NCBI GenBank assembly: GCA_020053155.1
Contig: JAGVNS010000134.1
Location: 1-10,401, forward strand
Origin: Nitrososphaerota archaeon
GTDB lineage: Archaea; Iainarchaeota; Iainarchaeia; Iainarchaeales; VGJJ01
DNA: 10,401 bases
Direction: 5' to 3'
Shown: piece after piece, positions 1 to 6,525 of the stretch
Layout: each line of letters starts with the position of its first letter
Numbering within the stretch: the stretch's first letter is position 1
Program-made: the position numbers and the translations under genes
Notes under the pieces: model-generated
What the model saw: only the letters and a program-made list of their open reading frames with translations
Database searches by the model: none
Told to the model about the DNA's origin: nothing

Positions 1-746
1 CTGTTGGTTGATCCTAGTTTGAATGTTTTCTTTAGGCTGGTGTATGAGAACTCTTTTCCTACGTTGGTTAGGAGAAAGATGGCCATCTCTCGAATGGTTT
101 TGGCATTGCGGAGTTTGTGGCGGACTACGATGTCACGGGCAATCAGGTCGCTTAATAGTTCTTGAAGCGCTTCGCTTTTGTTTGTTTTCAAAAACTCTGG
201 AAAACCCCCTTTTTGGAGATATTCATCAAATGATTTACTGGTGGGTTTCTCTTTCATGAATAATAGGAATTCTGAATATGAAAATGGGAAAAGCTCAAAT
301 CGCAAGTGCCTTCCCGTCAAACGCGTTCCTAATTCTTTGCTTAATAGTGAGGCATTGGAACCGGTGAGGATGACATGTTTTTTTTGTTCTAATAGGTAGC
401 GTACGCCGAGCTCCCACTTGTCAATGTTTTGAATTTCGTCAAAGAAATAGTGATTTTGACTGCCATATTCTTCACTAAAAATGTCATCCAATTTTTGAAA
501 ATCGCTCGGCTCAAATCCGGTTCCACGGGGATCTTCAAAATTAAAATAATAATACTGCTTGGCTTCCTTCATTAACTGCCGCAAAAGCGTGCTTTTCCCG
601 CACCGGCGGATGCCAGATAGGACTAGTGCAAAGGGCAAATTAATATCTATTTTTTCTCTTAGTTCGCGTTTGACTCCATTCTCAGCTGTGGCATTGCTCG
701 TTCGCTGAATTTGGACAATCGTTCGAAGGGTCTCCTTGAGAATCAT
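1..746 (-). CDS. AAA ATPase of the AAA_14/DUF4143 type, cut by the left window edge
   Basis: I translated this frame directly from the minus strand; it begins with ATG at 746 and stays open for 248 codons to the window edge. Visible motifs are Walker A GIRRCGKST (residues 45-53), Walker B YFFDEIQN (100-107), a sensor-like ILTGSNASLL (126-135), the family-typical GTRLTGRHLRFELFPFSYSE stretch (140-159), GGFPEFL (180-186) and DLIARDIVVRH (200-210). These are hallmarks of the archaeal/bacterial ATPases annotated as AAA_14 plus DUF4143. Their cellular role is poorly known, and they are often found in accessory or mobile regions. The family is usually about 380-450 residues, so roughly the C-terminal third, expected to carry the DUF4143 domain, is missing here because of the window boundary, not a mutation. 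A TATA-like box lies about 27 bp upstream, suggesting a leaderless mRNA. Family assignment is firm; function is unknown. Confidence 0.9.
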   Translation of the reverse strand, partial: MILKETLRTIVQIQRTSNATAENGVKRELREKIDINLPFALVLSGIRRCGKSTLLRQLMKEAKQYYYFNFEDPRGTGFEPSDFQKLDDIFSEEYGSQNHYFFDEIQNIDKWELGVRYLLEQKKHVILTGSNASLLSKELGTRLTGRHLRFELFPFSYSEFLLFMKEKPTSKSFDEYLQKGGFPEFLKTNKSEALQELLSDLIARDIVVRHKLRNAKTIREMAIFLLTNVGKEFSYTSLKKTFKLGSTN

Positions 747-768
747 ACTATTATCTATCCCCAACCCC

Positions 769-777
769 TATTTAATA
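769..777 (-). promoter_or_regulatory. TATA-like box for the AAA ATPase gene
   Basis: On the minus strand the bases read TATTAAATA, centred about 27 bp before the ATG at 746. That spacing puts the expected archaeal transcription start at or next to the start codon, so the message is probably leaderless. No clear Shine-Dalgarno sequence is seen. The palindromes at 780-819 abut its upstream side, where the BRE/TFB site should lie. Confidence 0.6.
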
Positions 778-779
778 GT

Positions 780-819
780 GTGCATTACTAATGAACAAAA
801 ACGTTCATTACTAATGAAC
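780..819. promoter_or_regulatory. Tandem palindromic operator-like repeat
   Basis: An exact 18-bp direct repeat, CATTACTAATGAACAAAA, occurs at 783-800 and 806-823. Each copy sits in a 17-bp palindrome. The one at 803-819, GTTCATTACTAATGAAC, is perfect with 8-bp arms around one central base. The one at 780-796 has a single mismatch. The centres are 23 bp apart, about two helical turns, so two dimers could bind the same face of DNA. The pair lies immediately upstream of the ATPase TATA box, so it is probably its operator. Which regulator binds is unknown. Confidence 0.65.
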
Positions 820-876
820 AAAATAGGACTTTGTCTTTTCTGTGCATATAATTGTCGATTATTATATTACTCAATA

Positions 877-917
877 GTTATCCCTGAGAAAGATGGCATC
901 ATGCTTTCAGGGATAAC
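877..917. repeat. Strong inverted repeat (hairpin)
   Basis: GTTATCCCTGA at 877-887 is perfectly complementary to TCAGGGATAAC at 907-917. The pairing continues inward with AAG/CTT (890-892/904-906) across a two-base bulge, and then ATG/CAT around a GCAT loop. It lies downstream of the kinase-like gene ending at 1027 and upstream of the ATPase gene, both on the minus strand. It may be an RNA 3'-end structure, a protein site or a remnant of a small mobile repeat. No run of T residues follows it on the minus strand, so a simple terminator is not supported. Confidence 0.6.
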
Positions 918-1026
918 CTTTCAGGAAGTAAAATTGATTTCTACCAAATTTTCACTCAATTTTAATAAGTCCAATCACTTCTAGTATATTCGTAAAGGAT
1001 ATAAAGCCGGGTTCTTGTTTCAGGAA

Positions 1027-1563
1027 TTAACGCCCGCTCAGAGCACTCAAAATAATAGGCTCAAAATATTTGTTGTAATTTTCTTCCAGTGTTTTTCCTG
1101 AAGGATTTATTATCCACTCTTTTTTTATCATTCTGGAACGGAGGCATGTTAACTGATGTTTAGCATGCTTACGTTGTTTTTGGATATTCTTTTCTCTGCC
1201 TCGTGTTTTTTGATGTAATAATAATTCATTCAAAGTAGGTCGGAATACTCTGGTGATAACTTTTACGTTTCGCTTTGACAATTGGGCTTGATACCATACT
1301 ATTGGAGTTGGAGGATTGTCAAATACCAAAAATTCAAAAACCACATTTTTCCTTTTTTTTACCTTTTGCATGATATGTTTGATACTTAACGGTTGAATAA
1401 CGGCTTGTTCTTTTGGTGTTCGATATGTGTAAGGGACATGATTAATCTTGTCCCATATTTTGTCTTCCGAGATGTGCGCCCATCCTTTGTTTTGGGCGAT
1501 GCGTTTACCCATACTGGTCTTTCCGCTGCCGGATGGACCGATGAGCAAGATAACGGTTGGCAT
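1027..1563 (-). CDS. Small P-loop kinase-like protein (AAA_33/zeta-toxin-like fold)
   Basis: The protein opens with a beta strand and a Walker A loop, GPSGSGKT (residues 9-16 from the ATG at 1563), very close to the N-terminus, as in shikimate/gluconate-type kinases and AAA_33 or zeta-toxin-like phosphotransferases. HISEDKIW after the first helix resembles the acidic substrate/base segment of such kinases, and VVFEFLVFDN may be the Walker B-like strand. A basic stretch (TRGREKNIQKQRKHAKHQ) could be the lid. The frame continues upstream to a TTG at 1575, but ATG at 1563 gives the normal start directly before the P-loop strand; the length is then 178 residues. A poor TATA-like CTTATGGT lies about 25 bp upstream. 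The substrate cannot be inferred, and the neighbours give no pathway. Its low GC matches the adjacent ATPase region, unlike the genes to the right. Confidence 0.75.
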   Translation of the reverse strand: MPTVILLIGPSGSGKTSMGKRIAQNKGWAHISEDKIWDKINHVPYTYRTPKEQAVIQPLSIKHIMQKVKKRKNVVFEFLVFDNPPTPIVWYQAQLSKRNVKVITRVFRPTLNELLLHQKTRGREKNIQKQRKHAKHQLTCLRSRMIKKEWIINPSGKTLEENYNKYFEPIILSALSGR

Positions 1564-1699
1564 GCATCTATACAAAAATTTTACACCATAAGAATGCTAT
1601 TGAATCTGAAGTAGAAAAGAGGAATCTGCGGGCTCCTATTCCAGTACTCTTACGCCGCCTAGGCATTTTTATCCTCCTTTAAGAGGGGCTTCCCCAGGG

Positions 1700-1737
1700 A
1701 TTATATTCCTCCTGCCCCGTCCATGGATTTAGGGGGA
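1700..1737 (+). promoter_or_regulatory. TATA box and Shine-Dalgarno of prs
   Basis: ATTATATT at 1700-1707 is a good archaeal TATA box, centred about 41 bp before the prs ATG. The expected transcription start near 1730 leaves a leader of about 16 bases that contains a strong purine-rich ribosome binding site, AGGGGGAG (1731-1738), with about 6-8 bases of spacing. This supports the ATG at 1745. Confidence 0.65.
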
Positions 1738-1744
1738 GTTATTC

Positions 1745-2710
1745 ATGGCCAATCACATTGACAATCCGTGTTCTATTTTAGCCAATCCAAATGGGGGTGC
1801 GTGGGAGTTCGCAAAAGCAATCTGTGAAAATTTACGCTTACGGAATGGAACATTTGAGCTGAATGAAATCAATATCAAGGAGTTCCGCGATCATGAAATT
1901 AAAGTCAAGATTAAGGAGAACATTCGGAGGAAGAACTGCTTCTTTATTCATGATTCATCACTCAAACCTGCTGATTGGTTCCTGCAGCTTGCATTTGTTA
2001 ATGAGGCCGTGCACTCGTCTTCTGCTAATGAACTCATTGACGTTTTGCCTTACATGAGATTTTCCCGGCAAGACCGAAAGGATGAATCCCGCGTTGCAGT
2101 GAATGCACGTGTGCTCGCGGATATGCTTTCTCTTTATGCCCATCGCGTGCTGACCATTGACACGCACTGCGCGCAATTGCCTAGTTTTTACCGCATTTCA
2201 TTCGATAATTTGTACAGTTCGCGCCTGTTGCATGACTACTTGAAGCAGAACCACCCGTACTTGTTGGAAAATACCGTGGTCATGTCTCCTGACGCGGGGG
2301 GGACGTCGCGTGCCAAGGCGTTTGCATCCAGGCTGGGAATCAAAGACATCGTGATTGGATACAAATTCCGAAAGAAAGACGGGGATATCAGTGAATTCAA
2401 GGTAGTGGGAGAATTGAAGGGGGAGAATGTGCTTATTATTGATGATATGATTGATTCGGGGGGAACCATTATTGAAGCGGCCAAGGGAGTGCGTGCGATG
2501 GGAGCCAAACACGTGTACGTGTATTGTACGCACGGATTGTTTAGCAAGGGACGCGAAGAAATAAGCCGCGCGGTGGACCGTGTTTTTGTCACCAATTCCA
2601 TTCCGCAGCACTCGCAGGAAAAAGTGGAAGTGATTCCACTCGAAGAATTATTCGCCGAGGCCATTTACCGGACCAACGAGGGAATGAGCCTCAGCAAGCT
2701 GTTTGAATGA
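1745..2710 (+). CDS. prs: Ribose-phosphate pyrophosphokinase (PRPP synthetase)
   Basis: The enzyme transfers the pyrophosphate of ATP to ribose 5-phosphate to give PRPP, the precursor of purine, pyrimidine, histidine and tryptophan synthesis; it is cytoplasmic. Signatures are PYMRFSRQDRK (102-112, the ATP-contacting loop), DTHCAQLPSFY (139-149, holding the conserved His141), SPDAGG (181-186) and the PRPP-binding loop VLIIDDMIDSGGT (229-241). The length of 321 residues matches the full-length family. A strong GGGGGAG Shine-Dalgarno fixes the start. The stop overlaps nothing real, but the next gene's promoter starts within 20 bp, so the two are closely spaced but likely separate units. Identification is very secure; only the subclass (archaeal versus class I kinetics) is uncertain. 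Confidence 0.95.
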   Translation: MANHIDNPCSILANPNGGAWEFAKAICENLRLRNGTFELNEINIKEFRDHEIKVKIKENIRRKNCFFIHDSSLKPADWFLQLAFVNEAVHSSSANELIDVLPYMRFSRQDRKDESRVAVNARVLADMLSLYAHRVLTIDTHCAQLPSFYRISFDNLYSSRLLHDYLKQNHPYLLENTVVMSPDAGGTSRAKAFASRLGIKDIVIGYKFRKKDGDISEFKVVGELKGENVLIIDDMIDSGGTIIEAAKGVRAMGAKHVYVYCTHGLFSKGREEISRAVDRVFVTNSIPQHSQEKVEVIPLEELFAEAIYRTNEGMSLSKLFE

Positions 2711-2722
2711 AAAGGCACGCGA

Positions 2723-2733
2723 TTATTTTTATA
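2723..2733 (+). promoter_or_regulatory. TATA-like box of the SLC13/DASS transporter gene
   Basis: TTATTTTTATA just after the prs stop is centred on its TTTTTATA part about 24-25 bp before ATG 2754, the spacing of a leaderless archaeal gene. This box, with the lack of any Shine-Dalgarno, is the main reason for choosing 2754 over the upstream in-frame TTG at 2703. Confidence 0.55.
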
Positions 2734-2753
2734 CCCGGGTTCCTTTTCAGCGC

Positions 2754-4094
2754 ATGAACCCTATGCATTTTCGCGCCTCCCTCCTTTTTTTGGTCGCCGC
2801 CGCAGGGGCGCTCGCTCTGTACGTTGCTCCCCTTTCTCTTGTTCCCGAAGCGCAGGTGGTGCTGGCCATCACTTTCTTTGCCCTGGTATTGTGGGTGTCG
2901 GAAGCCATCCCCTTGCACATTACGGCGTTGCTCGTTGGTTTTTTGCTCATTGTTTTTGTTCCCTATTCCCCCGAAAAAGTGTTTTCCCAATACTTTGACA
3001 AAGTGGTCGTTCTCGTGCTGGGGGGATTTTCCCTTGCCGTGGGAATGCGCCGGCACCGCCTCGATGAGTATTTGAGCCACAAACTGTTAGGGATCTTTTC
3101 GGCATCCCCTAAACGATTGGTGCTTGGTGTCCTTATGGTGACGGCGGGGGTTTCGTTATGGATTAGCAATTCGGCTGCGGCGGCGCTATCCATGCCCATT
3201 GTTCTGGTCATTCTCAAAAACAATCACTGCCAACGAGGCACCTCCTCGTTTGCCAAGGCGATGGTTATTGCCTCCGCGTATGGAGCGACGATTGGGGGGA
3301 TGGGTACCCTCATTGGGAGCACCCCCAATGTTCTGGCGCAGAAATTTCTCACGCAGGAAGGATTGTTATATGGTTTTGTCGAATGGGGAGTGCGCGCATT
3401 CCCGTTTACTGTGCTCATGCTTCTCATCACGTGGATTATTTTGATTACGGTATTCAAGCCTGAGCATTTTGTTCCGCGCATGAAGAAACACCCTCATCCT
3501 TTCACGGGCGACCAGAAAAAAGTGGCGTTGGTTTTCGGTCTTACCGTAGCGTTGTGGATGACGGAAAGCATTCACAGCATTCCCAGCAGCGTGGTGGCGC
3601 TTCTTCCGCTTTTTCTTTTGTCCATTTTCCGCCTGATTACGACACACGATTTCAAGGATATGGGGTGGGATTCCCTCATCCTGATTGGAGGGGGAATCGC
3701 ATTGGGGATGGCCATTGAATCGTCCGGCTTGAGCGCAGTATTGGCGCAGCATTTGGGAAACTATTGGCAGACTCAACCCTATTTTTTGGTGCTGCTTGCC
3801 ATTGGGCTCGTTGGAGTGGTCCTCACCAGCTTTATCAGCAACACGGCGGCCTCTGCGGTGTTTCTTCCCATTATTGCTTCCTTAGCTGCCGTGCTGGGAG
3901 TGAATGCTACCAATTTGGTCACGGCCGCCGCGTTGGGGGTGAGTCTTGATTTCATTCTTCCCATGGGAACGCCCCCTACGGTCATTGCCTATTCCACTCG
4001 TTACATTCATACCCGCGATTTGGTCAAGAGCGGAATACTCGTCTCGGGAGCCGGAGTACTGCTGCTTTCCCTCATGGCATTTTTCACGTGGTAA
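2754..4094 (+). CDS. SLC13/DASS-family anion (dicarboxylate/sulfate-type) transporter
   Basis: This is a polytopic membrane protein of 446 residues from ATG 2754, the usual size for DASS (divalent anion:Na+ symporter) carriers. It shows the pseudo-twofold repeat of the family. The first half has ISNSAAAALSMPI (SNS at 138-140) followed by GGMGTLIGSTPNVLAQ. The second half has SFISNTAASAVFLPI (SNT at 362-364) followed by DFILPMGTPPTVIAYST. In characterised members the two SNT loops hold substrate and sodium; here the first is SNS, a mild variant. Known substrates of the family include succinate, citrate, other dicarboxylates and sulfate; the sequence does not decide among them. The gene follows prs but has its own TATA-like box. 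An upstream in-frame TTG at 2703 would add 17 polar residues and overlap prs; it is less likely. Alternative ATG at 2763 is also possible. Confidence 0.9.
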   Translation: MNPMHFRASLLFLVAAAGALALYVAPLSLVPEAQVVLAITFFALVLWVSEAIPLHITALLVGFLLIVFVPYSPEKVFSQYFDKVVVLVLGGFSLAVGMRRHRLDEYLSHKLLGIFSASPKRLVLGVLMVTAGVSLWISNSAAAALSMPIVLVILKNNHCQRGTSSFAKAMVIASAYGATIGGMGTLIGSTPNVLAQKFLTQEGLLYGFVEWGVRAFPFTVLMLLITWIILITVFKPEHFVPRMKKHPHPFTGDQKKVALVFGLTVALWMTESIHSIPSSVVALLPLFLLSIFRLITTHDFKDMGWDSLILIGGGIALGMAIESSGLSAVLAQHLGNYWQTQPYFLVLLAIGLVGVVLTSFISNTAASAVFLPIIASLAAVLGVNATNLVTAAALGVSLDFILPMGTPPTVIAYSTRYIHTRDLVKSGILVSGAGVLLLSLMAFFTW

Positions 4095-4128
4095 ACTGTT
4101 GGGGATGCGTCAAAATAAGGGGGAAAGA

Positions 4129-4168
4129 ATTATATCCCAAAAAAGTGTACTGTTTTCGATTTGGGGAG
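4129..4168 (+). promoter_or_regulatory. TATA box and Shine-Dalgarno of the ferredoxin-protease operon
   Basis: ATTATATC at 4129-4136 is centred about 46 bp before ATG 4179, so transcription should begin near 4158-4160. The roughly 20-base leader contains GGGGAG (4163-4168), a ribosome binding site 10 bases before the ATG. This supports ATG 4179 rather than the in-frame TTG at 4161. Confidence 0.55.
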
Positions 4169-4178
4169 TGGGTTATTG

Positions 4179-4400
4179 ATGGGAACATGCCAAATTGAAT
4201 ATGATAAAACTAAATGCATCGGCGCCGCCAATTGTGTGGCGATTGCCCCGGAAACATGGGAGTTAGGAAAGGATGGTTTGGCCATTGCCAAAATTGTACA
4301 GTTTTCCGATAAGGATTTGGAAAAAAATATGAATGCGGCCATCGCCTGTCCCACGCACGCGATAGAGATAGTAGGTCCTGATGGAAAAAAACTCGTTTAG
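4179..4400 (+). CDS. Small ferredoxin with a CxxAxxC...CP cluster motif
   Basis: The 73-residue protein has KCIGAANCVAIAPETWEL (Cys13, Ala16, Cys19) and ACPTHAI (Cys57-Pro58), plus a lone Cys4. The pattern is that of single-cluster ferredoxins of the Fer4_13/Fer4_15 type, where the second ligand position is not cysteine. Such proteins carry a [3Fe-4S] cluster, or a [4Fe-4S] cluster with a non-cysteine ligand. Function: a soluble one-electron carrier. Its stop lies inside the next gene (20-bp overlap), a hydrogenase maturation protease, and the hydrogenase structural genes converge from the other side, so it is a good candidate electron partner of that hydrogenase. The partnership is inferred from position only. 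The upstream TTG at 4161 was rejected because ATG 4179 has a Shine-Dalgarno sequence. Confidence 0.88.
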   Translation: MGTCQIEYDKTKCIGAANCVAIAPETWELGKDGLAIAKIVQFSDKDLEKNMNAAIACPTHAIEIVGPDGKKLV

Positions 4401-4791
4401 GATTTACGTGCTTGGAAACCCGCTCATGGAAGGGGATGCGTTTCCCATCCGCCTGCTTCTGCGTCTGCGAAAAGAATTTTCAAGCATCAAATTTATCGAG
4501 CTGGATCCTACTGAAAATTTTCCAGAAGAAAACCACTTAATTATTGTGGACACGATTGCCAACACCCAAAAAGTAGTGATGTGGGATGACATCGATGCTA
4601 TTCAATCCTCCCCTTCGTATTCATTGCACGATTTCGATTTGGGAATGACGCTCAAACTAATGAAAAAAATGGGGAAACTGAAACGTGTCACTATCTTTGG
4701 GGTTCCCCCTTCCGGGAGCGAGGAGAATGTGTTTCAAGAATTGAAGACAACTATGTCCAGTTTACTTTCAAAAAGTGCGTCGCACAACTAA
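4381..4791 (+). CDS. [NiFe]-hydrogenase maturation protease (HycI/HybD, peptidase M52-like)
   Basis: The 136-residue protein begins with a strand and GNPLMEGDAFPIRLL (residues 12-26), matching the GN-L-xDE/DG-G-R start of M52 proteases such as HybD. IIVDTIA (54-60, Asp57) and SLHDFDLG (81-88, His83) fall where the other two metal-sensing ligands of HybD are expected; Glu17 or Asp19 would be the first. These proteases bind nickel in the pre-large subunit and cut off its C-terminal tail after the last metal motif. The gene overlaps the ferredoxin by 20 bp, with AGGT a few bases before its ATG. Its 3' end overlaps the converging hydrogenase large-subunit gene by 41 bp. The neighbouring large subunit has a cleavable tail, so enzyme and substrate are encoded tail to tail. 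The sequence is divergent, so the assignment leans partly on context. Confidence 0.82.
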   Translation: MEKNSFRIYVLGNPLMEGDAFPIRLLLRLRKEFSSIKFIELDPTENFPEENHLIIVDTIANTQKVVMWDDIDAIQSSPSYSLHDFDLGMTLKLMKKMGKLKRVTIFGVPPSGSEENVFQELKTTMSSLLSKSASHN

Positions 4792-6028
4792 TGCAGGGGT
4801 CGTACGCCCGGATGAGTTTTTCTATTTCATACTTGATTTGCTCTTTTGACAATTTGTCTATCGTGTTCTGCACCAAATTCTTGATGTCCAATTCCATGTT
4901 GATTTGATTTTGTTGAGTGGGAACGACAATGTTTCCTTCTTTTACCATTCCCTTGGCGTCAATATCCAAATGGTAAAACAATGTTCCGCGAGGGGCCTCA
5001 ATCACACCAACTCCTTCGCATGCTTTTTTCTCGAAAACGAGTTTAGGTTCGGGTTTGAAGTCAATCGTATCAATGATTTCAAGCGCGTGGTCGATGCTGT
5101 GCAGAATCTCTATTCCCTGCGCCAAATTATTGTGAAAAATGTTTTGGGAAGGAAATACGCGCAAATATTTTTTGGCATCCCTCCGCGTGTCCTTATGCAA
5201 CCCTTTTTTGTTCAAATTGATTCGCGCCAGCGCTCCCACCATGTAGGTGTCCCCCTCAAATTTGTACCCCACGGCTTGGGAATAGGGAAGCACGGTCTTA
5301 TTCAAGTGTTCGAAATAATTCTTTTCGGGAATGCACAACCCCCGCGTGTTCATTATTTCTCCTTCCAAAAAATCGAACTCTTTTCCAACCAACGCGACAA
5401 AGTCTGTTGAACGGGAATAGTTGACGGGACAGTCATAATACTCATCTAATACTCCAAATAATTTTTCTCGTGCGAGCTTCAAATCTGGAATGATGGCCTT
5501 CAGATCCTTGTTTGTGGGCACCTGCGCATACCCCCCTACCTGGGGAAAGGGTGCATGCACCGCCCTTCCCGCCACCACCGTGCTCAATTTGTTTCCCGCG
5601 CGCTTGATGTCAAATGAATCATGCAAAAAATGACTCTGTTCAGGGGTAAAATCCAATACCGAATCCTTATTGAAAACATCGGGGAGAGAAAAAAGATAGA
5701 TGTGTAAAGCATGGTCGCGGATCATCAATCCATACATGGTGAGTTTTTTGAGCAACTGGGTTTGCTGACTCACAACGAGGCCCATGGCATTCTCAATCGC
5801 TTCAATACAGCACAGGCTGTGCGCAATACTGCACGTCCCGCAAATTCGGGCAACGGATTGGGATAACACGTCAATGCTCCTCCCCCGAATGGCCTGCGTG
5901 AAAAAGCGTTTGTTTTCCGTGAACATGAGCTGGACTTTTGTCACTTCATTATTTCTCACTTTTATTTCCAAACTTGCATGTCCTTCAATTTTGGAAATGT
6001 CCTGAATCCCGATGTTCACGTCCTTCAT
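4751..6028 (-). CDS. [NiFe]-hydrogenase large (catalytic) subunit
   Basis: This subunit carries the NiFe(CN)2CO site that splits or forms H2. At 425 residues it has the size of cytoplasmic group 3 and related large subunits. The L1 motif is RICGTCSIAH (61-70; Cys63, Cys66) and the L2 motif DPCISCATH (410-418; Cys412, Cys415). The early KIEGH (13-17) supplies the conserved glutamate Glu15. After His418 a short tail, FLKVNWT, remains; family members are cut after this histidine, so the gene product needs the protease encoded opposite. All four nickel cysteines are present, so it should be an active hydrogenase and not a complex-I-type NuoD relative. AAGGAG precedes the start, and the ATG overlaps the small-subunit stop by 4 bp, indicating translational coupling. 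The exact group (3b, 3c or a deep-branching clade) cannot be settled by eye. Confidence 0.95.
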   Translation of the reverse strand: MKDVNIGIQDISKIEGHASLEIKVRNNEVTKVQLMFTENKRFFTQAIRGRSIDVLSQSVARICGTCSIAHSLCCIEAIENAMGLVVSQQTQLLKKLTMYGLMIRDHALHIYLFSLPDVFNKDSVLDFTPEQSHFLHDSFDIKRAGNKLSTVVAGRAVHAPFPQVGGYAQVPTNKDLKAIIPDLKLAREKLFGVLDEYYDCPVNYSRSTDFVALVGKEFDFLEGEIMNTRGLCIPEKNYFEHLNKTVLPYSQAVGYKFEGDTYMVGALARINLNKKGLHKDTRRDAKKYLRVFPSQNIFHNNLAQGIEILHSIDHALEIIDTIDFKPEPKLVFEKKACEGVGVIEAPRGTLFYHLDIDAKGMVKEGNIVVPTQQNQINMELDIKNLVQNTIDKLSKEQIKYEIEKLIRAYDPCISCATHFLKVNWT

Positions 6029-6504
6029 GTGATTTTGAACTCCTTCAATGTTTTATTCAGCACATCCAAAAAAGCAGTTTCGGACATTGGACAGCCCATG
6101 ACCCGGTCATCCACTTTCACTACTTCCTCAATTGTCCGCACCTTTTTGGCTTGGTGAAACTTTTCAATCAAGAATTCTATTTCCTTCATTTTTCCCTCAT
6201 CAAACGTATTCCTTTGTGCTGCAGGCATTCCATTAATAGCGCATGAACCTATTGCCACGAGCTTTTTTGAATTTTTTCTAATCTCTTTCAATTTCATTTC
6301 ATCATGTTCGGAAGCAATCGCTCCTTCCACAAACGCCACATCTAAATTGTGGATTTTATTGTTCTTTTTCAAAATACGCACATGCTGAAAATCAATGACT
6401 TTCGACCACTCATCGAAATGGTCGTTTAGCATCTCCGTGAAAATGATACTGGAGTCCTCGCAACACGAAAAAGAGAACCACCCCAATGCGAGCTTATGAG
6501 TCAT
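6025..6504 (-). CDS. [NiFe]-hydrogenase small subunit with NuoB-like tandem cysteines
   Basis: This 159-residue subunit belongs to the oxidored_q6 fold that holds the [4Fe-4S] cluster nearest the NiFe site and passes electrons onward. Cysteines are Cys14, Cys15, Cys88 (AIGSCAINGMPAA) and Cys138 (VMGCPMSE), giving four potential ligands for a single cluster. The usual hydrogenase pair is CxxC near the N-terminus; here FSCCEDS has adjacent cysteines, as in the N2-cluster subunit NuoB of complex I. There is no signal peptide with twin arginine and no extra C-terminal cluster domain, so it should be cytoplasmic and of the short type. It is the first gene of the operon; a shared ATATATAT box lies 25-26 bp upstream, suggesting a leaderless message. 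Subunit identity is secure from the GxC and GCP motifs and the adjacent large subunit; the consequence of CC is inference. Confidence 0.92.
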   Translation of the reverse strand: MTHKLALGWFSFSCCEDSSIIFTEMLNDHFDEWSKVIDFQHVRILKKNNKIHNLDVAFVEGAIASEHDEMKLKEIRKNSKKLVAIGSCAINGMPAAQRNTFDEGKMKEIEFLIEKFHQAKKVRTIEEVVKVDDRVMGCPMSETAFLDVLNKTLKEFKIT

Positions 6505-6525
6505 GCCCCATGAAGAGGTGAATGA

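Noticed and set aside
23..399. Plus-strand open frames of 73-78 codons near the left edge
   Set aside because: They are antisense to the AAA ATPase frame, which carries clear Walker and DUF4143-type motifs.
780..823. Start of a CRISPR array
   Set aside because: There are only two copies of an 18-bp repeat with a 5-bp gap, without spacers or cas genes; an operator is a better reading.
736..984. Plus-strand open frame of 82 codons across the intergenic region
   Set aside because: It covers the ATPase start, TATA box, palindromes and hairpin, and has no promoter or Shine-Dalgarno of its own; the sequence is better explained as regulatory DNA.
1576..1744. Possible tRNA or small RNA before prs
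   Set aside because: I looked for a TTCGA-type T-loop and paired arms on both strands and found none; the segment is explained by the prs TATA box and leader.
1958..2664. Minus-strand open frames inside prs
   Set aside because: They are shadows of the strongly conserved PRPP synthetase frame, with no recognisable motifs.
2703..2753. N-terminal extension of the DASS transporter from TTG 2703
   Set aside because: It would overlap prs, add a polar stretch, and lie upstream of the TATA-like box that fits ATG 2754.
4904..5410. Plus-strand open frame of 168 codons
   Set aside because: It lies entirely opposite the hydrogenase large-subunit gene, whose motifs are unmistakable; the translation has no recognisable domain and no promoter or ribosome binding site.
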